Of a stretch of DNA of 64,000 bases, positions 37,501 to 43,500 are shown in pieces (position 1 is the first letter of the stretch; the number at the start of each line of letters is the position of its first letter). Source of the stretch: Tenrec ecaudatus (taxonomy: Eukaryota; Chordata; Mammalia; Afrosoricida; Tenrecidae); contig NC_134534.1 of the NCBI RefSeq assembly GCF_050624435.1, forward strand, positions 65,681,501-65,745,500, written 5' to 3'. The position numbers and the translations under genes are program-made. The notes beneath the pieces were generated by a model. The model was not told the origin of the DNA and did not search any database. It saw nothing but the letters and a program-made list of their open reading frames with translations.

Positions 37501-40500
37501 TCTCTCTGCTTCACATTCCGGATGACAAGCCAGATGGAGCTGATGGAGCCAGAGCCCTGGAGCTGGAGGAGTCACGTGGAGAAGACCCACACCAGTGTTG
37601 AGATGCTTCCACTGCCACTGGATCCATAAGACTTTCCACCCACTGGCCAGTGATCTTCCTGAATTTGGCATCATTGCATGTGTTATGTGAGTCTGGAGAG
37701 GAATTTATAGATTGATATCGGACATATGGGCTAATATCAGACTTATGGACTTGCTCTGGATCTCTTCTTACTATACAATAATTATTCTTTGATACAAAGT
37801 TCTCTCTTATACAGATAATGAACATTGCTGGATTTGTTTCTCTATTCAATCCGGACTAACACAGTCATGTTTAAGATACTCAGCTTCTGGTCGAAAGGCT
37901 AGAGATTTGAAGCCACCCAGAGGTACTGGATGAAGGCCCGATGATCTGAAAACAACCAGCTGTTTGAAACACTAAGGACAACAAGTCTACTCTGACCCAA
38001 ATGGGCCGCCGTCAATTAGAATCAACCCCATGGCAACTGGTACTGGTGTCATTGTGAAAGATATTCTTTGAAGCAGACCCTCCAGACACCTTCCACTTAA
38101 CCTCCACGAACCCACTGCAGCGTTGTTAGACCCCCATGCACATCTCTCCTAGAACACGGGGCTTTTCCCTAGGCTGCTTTCCCGACGAATTGTTAACACT
38201 TGTGACTACAGTGATGACTCTAAACTGTCACCCAGGTCTGCCTGCTTGCCCGAGGCCTTCCGAGTTGAGCCACAGCCAGACTCTTACAGGCTTCTCATAG
38301 CTCTGCATCAGGTGACACTCCTTTCAGGATTAACGTGCGCCTGACCCAAGCCATAGTGTTTTCTGTTGCCTCAAATGCATGTGGAAAAGTTGGCCTAAAG
38401 AAGATGAAAGAATGATGCATTTGAATTACGGTGCTGGTGAAGAGTATTGAGAGTACCATGAACTGCCCAAAGAAGAAACAGATCCATCTTAGAAGAGGTG
38501 CAGCCAGAATGCTCCCTAGAGGCAACGATGGGGAGGCTTCCTCTCACGTCCTTCGGACAGGTTGTCAGCAGAGAGCAGTCCCCGGAGAAGGGCATCATGC
38601 TTGGTAAAGCCGAGGAGCAGGGTAAAAGAGGAAGACCTTCCACAAGATGGGTTGTCAGAGGGACGGCAACAATGAGCAACCGAGGAACCAGTGTGAGGTT
38701 GGCGCAGGACCGCCAGTGTTTCCCTCCATTGTATACTGTCAGGGGAGCCAGCCCCAACAAATGCTCACAGACCCGGCAGGCACAACTGTACAGCGATAAT
38801 GATTATAGGAAAGTCATAGAGAATAAGAGAGATAGAGAGTAAAATGAAGAAGTCAGACACATTTCTTTTTTTGAAGTCAGACACATTATGGTAGCATGCT
38901 CACCTCAGCCCTGCTTGGTGGTCCACGTGAGGATGTGGAAGGTGGGAACTGTAGGAGAGAGAGAGAGCGGTCTATTACTAACCAAGGCTTATATATCTTT
39001 TGGGGGCGTGCAAGCCCCCTAATTACAGGTAAAGACATACATCACAGGGAGAGGTTGCAGTATAGGTAATGCAGTAACAAGAGGGGGAGATCTAAGGATA
39101 TACACACAATAGGAAGGGGAGGGATTGGGGGCACACATGTGACAAGACGGGCAGATCCTAGATTCAGGAAGGCAGCCTCACTTTGGATGTCCCTGAGCAG
39201 GTTTGACCTGTTCTCTGGCTCTCCATGGAAACAATCACTATCCTTATCAGTAGGGTTCATACCTACAGTGGACCAGACAGCAGTCTGAATGCCTTCAGGG
39301 AGAATATCTCTAAGCATCTGACCTCTCACCACTGCTGGGAAACAGCCTCTTATGTTTGGCATATCTTTGGGGGAGACAAAGCTGGGGGAAAGTCTTTTTA
39401 TACCCCACAGTACGTAGGGTCACAATGAGGGGACCCGACTTGATGGCATTTAACAATCAAAACAACCATTTCTGCCACAGACACTATGTCTCAGCTGCCC
39501 ATTTCTGCTTGTATCTGTGATGCTCATGTGACTTTGGTGCTGGACTTCAGGGGGGAGCTCAGGGTCATTCCCACGTCCTGCAGGTTAGCCAGGTGGGAGT
39601 GTGGGGAAGGCCCTGGGGAGAGGGCAGTGGCCAGAGTGCCAAGGACCAGCCTTGTGTTGATTTCTTATTCAAGTTATCCAAGTCTTTAAAATGCAAGCAA
39701 GGGCAATCGGTTCCTGAAAACATGTTTTCACACCCCATCTAGTGGTGCGATTACAGGACAGAGGATAGGCAGGTTTCTGCCATGCATCATGTGGACTGGG
39801 TGATCCAATCAGGGGCTGAAGCACAGAGAAAAGAATCAGTGTCGTGGTCACTCCTAATCCAGGATGAGAGACTTTACAAGGTCTGCTGTGAAGAGGCATT
39901 CAATACCTTCTCCAGTCAGTCAGTCAGTCAGTCAGTCAGTCAGTCAGTCAGTCAGTCAGTCAGTCTTCAGACGGACAGGCTTTGCTCTAAATCAATAGCT
40001 AGAGAGCTGCCACCAAGTAAATTTCAACGGGGACTGTATGTACAACCGACAGAAATGTCGTTCAGTCCTACATCATTCTCATATCTGCCAGCGTGTTCGA
40101 GTCCATCACTGTAGCTACTGGGTCAGTCCGACTCACTGACCCTCACTGTCCTCCTGCACCAATCCCAATACCCTCTTCCAGCGACTGATCCGTCCTGATG
40201 GCATGTCCAAGTCAGGCAAGTCAGAATATGCTCTATTCTAATCCGTATGGTTTTTATCCGTTCACTGTCAGAACTAGACCCCTGGTCTACCATAAATGGC
40301 CCTGCTGGTGTTGGCATAGTACCCCCCCTCCCGCACAAACCACCATGGTGTACAACAGGATGGACGGACACAGTGCCGGCCACCCTGGGTTCAAACATAA
40401 GAACAATTGTGAGGTCGGTGCAGGCGGGGCAGTGTCTCGCTGTGTTACACATAGTCGCTATTGAGTCAGTGGCACCTAACAACAACAATAACAAAGTGGC

Positions 40501-43500
40501 AGGTGCACAGTGGACTAAAGGATTGGTCCTCAAATGACAGCAAGTTAAAATTACTTCTTTCTTCCCTCTAGATACTGTATGGAGTTCAAGACCGAGTCAC
40601 TGACTCATCACTGTGCGATGGAGAACCGGCCCCTGACGCGATGGATGCAGTATCTCCGAGAGGGATACACCGTGTGTGTAGATTGTCAGCCTCCAGCTAT
40701 GAACTCCATGAGCCTTCGTTGTTCTGGAGATGGACTGGACTCGGACGGGTAAGCGAGGGAAATTGGTTGAAGAGCTTTTCTTAGGACCCATTCTTGATGA
40801 TCTGTCTTTCTCCAGGCCCAGTATGTACCGGGCCCAGGCATGGTTTGGGGGAGTTGGCTTTCTTTTAAGTAACCCTAGACTCCATGGCCCCTGGGCACAC
40901 TACAGGACTCAGATACTTCACCTGCAGAGATGAATGGGTCCCTTTGGATTTCAGGTTACACCTGGTTCCCAAATGACCACCTCAAACTTGATTTTCCCAA
41001 TGGCCACCTGAAATAGAATTTTTCCCAATTACAGTTCTGCAGGCGACTTGAATCCGAATGGCAGAGGGCAGTGGTTTAAAATCTGTAGATTCTTGGGCCT
41101 CAATTCAGGTTAATTGCATCAGAATCCTTGTCTTCAGGGTTAGATTTTTAACAATCTCTTTAGTCAAAGATCGGAGAACCTTTGCTGGAAAGGGCCTGAT
41201 AGGAGTTGTTTCCACCTTTGCCAATGGTCCATCACAATGACCCACAGCTGCTAGCCTAGCAGGAAAGCATTCACAGATACTGCTTGTATGAAAAGAAAAA
41301 AAGAAACTGGCTTTGTTCCAATAATTATTTTTTTTGAACAACATATCATTTTCATGTACACGAAATACTCTCCTTAAAATTTTTTTCACCAACCATTTTA
41401 TAATAAACAAACCTTTTCCAGCTCTCGGTCTGTACACAAGCAGATAGTGACTGTTTTTTTGGTCAGTGGGCTGTAGTTAGTACATACCTACCCAGGTGAT
41501 TCACGCAGCAACATGGAAGACCCCCGGCTCAATAGAAAGGTCATAAACCTGTGAGGTCATCAACTTGGAAATCCGTAGGTACCCCGAAAGAATTGGCCCA
41601 GGAAACATTGTGCTTCTCTGCAAGGCGAGTCCAGGCCTGTTTCTGACTTTTCAGGTCAGGAGCACTGCTGATCACAAAGAGAAGAGTAGACGCCATGCTA
41701 GGAAGCTATTGGGCAGAGACCAATTTAGGTCATACATGAACTAATGTTTTAAATATGTCAGGTGGAACTGGTAAAATTCAGATTAAAAAGCCAAATAAGA
41801 ACCTTTCCTGTTAATCATTCTCTTCTCCCCCAAGTTAATATGTTTTAATATTTAATATCTTGAATCTATGTTTATTAGTCTCTTGTGCCTAAAGGCCTCA
41901 AATACACGGTTTGAACAGTAAAAATGGGTAAGGAATTCCTATCAAAGCGAAACTTAATATTTAAATTTAATGTTTTTCTGAATACCTCATCCATATCTTG
42001 ATTTTAAATGAATTTATAATTTAATTTGCACCCACTAAAGAACCAACTTCTGGCTTAGGTACCAGTGATCTTAACAATAACATTTTTAATAATTTGGCTT
42101 TTGTACTTCTTTAATTAGGTCCCCTCTCTCCGCCCCCCCCCCCCCACTATGTAATCAAAGAGTTGGAAAGGATTACAAGAGATCACTTAGGTCAAAAGCC
42201 TCTAATTTAACCATATGTGACTAATCAGCCCTTCCCGTTAACGTTTCCTTGTGGATCGGGTGAAGGTTTACAGGGCCGATCACCAGCCTCCCATTCAGCA
42301 ATTCATACATCTTATTTACCCTCCCACTTCATGCTACTTTCTCTCAGCTTTGCTGCTCCAGTTCCTCTTCCTCCAAGGAGCAGAACTTACCGTTTGGGAA
42401 CTTTCTGAAGTACCAAGTGATAGGCCAATGCTATGTAGTTTGTGTGTACTTTGAAGGGACAGAGGGAAAGCAGGGGGAGGAAGAGAGCTGACAAGTTCGT
42501 GAAAGGTCTAAACAAGCACCGCAGGGCAGAAACAGAAGAGTCACTTCAAGCAGTGTTTGAATACCAGCAGTTGAAAGATATGGGCAATAGCTGTTTCAAG
42601 AGAAAGAGGATCACCATCGCTTGATTCTCTGGTTCACATGTTCTCCCCAACCATGCTGACGTATGGTGACCCCACAAGACAGGGTAAAACTCCCCCGGGA
42701 GTCTCCAAGACTGTGATTCTTACAAGAGCAGAGCACCCTGTCTTTCTTCCATGGAGTGAATGATGGCTTCAAAATGCTGACTGTGCAGGTAGCAGCCTCT
42801 GCTAGTTTCGGTAGACTCCCATGTATATATGAGAGTTTTATATAACGGGTAAGTGTACATTCAGAAAGCATCCTGGGAGGGGAAAAATGGTGACCCGATA
42901 GGACTCACCGGAGCTCCTGCTGCCAGACCAGAAAATTGGGAGGTAAGGTGAAGGAAACGGGGAGGTGAAGTCCTGAAATTAGAACTAGGGTACCAGGGTC
43001 TCTCCTGAACCCCTTTTTGTGTGGGATTTCCACTCACAAAGCAAACCAAGAATGCTCTAAAGCACTCTGGCTTTGGCGAGCCCGTGGGCACCGGCTGTGC
43101 CCTTGCTGGTAACAGCGGTTTCTGCAAGTGGACGCCTGAGAGGGATCCCAGACACGAGGAGAACCCCACTCGGGAGCTCTCCACGTGGTTGGCTGCCTTG
43201 AGCTCATGGCCAGGAGAGTGGTGGCGGGTAGCCATAATTCAGAGTAGAAGAAAAAGTAGATTTTTACCTCAGGTAGATCACGGTGTGGGAGAAAATAGGC
43301 AGAAAGTCGGGAGTCCAGAGAGCGAATTCAGTTCCAATTGGCCAAGAAGGAAACAACCCCCTAATAAGCTGGGTCTCCCCCTCTGGGGTCAGCCTGACAG
43401 CCCCCAAATCAGAGCACATCACAAGCATAATACAAAAAAAAAAAGGGTGAAATATATATTATTGGTTTAAAACTGAAACCCAAGTCTGGTTGCTCCGCTC

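Noticed and set aside
39913-39964. Direct-repeat array considered as CRISPR
   Set aside because: The unit is 4 bp without spacers, and the genome is mammalian.
39782-40114. 110-codon frame with Ser-Gln-Ser-Val repeats
   Set aside because: It is created by the (CAGT)13 tract, whose length makes an open frame likely.
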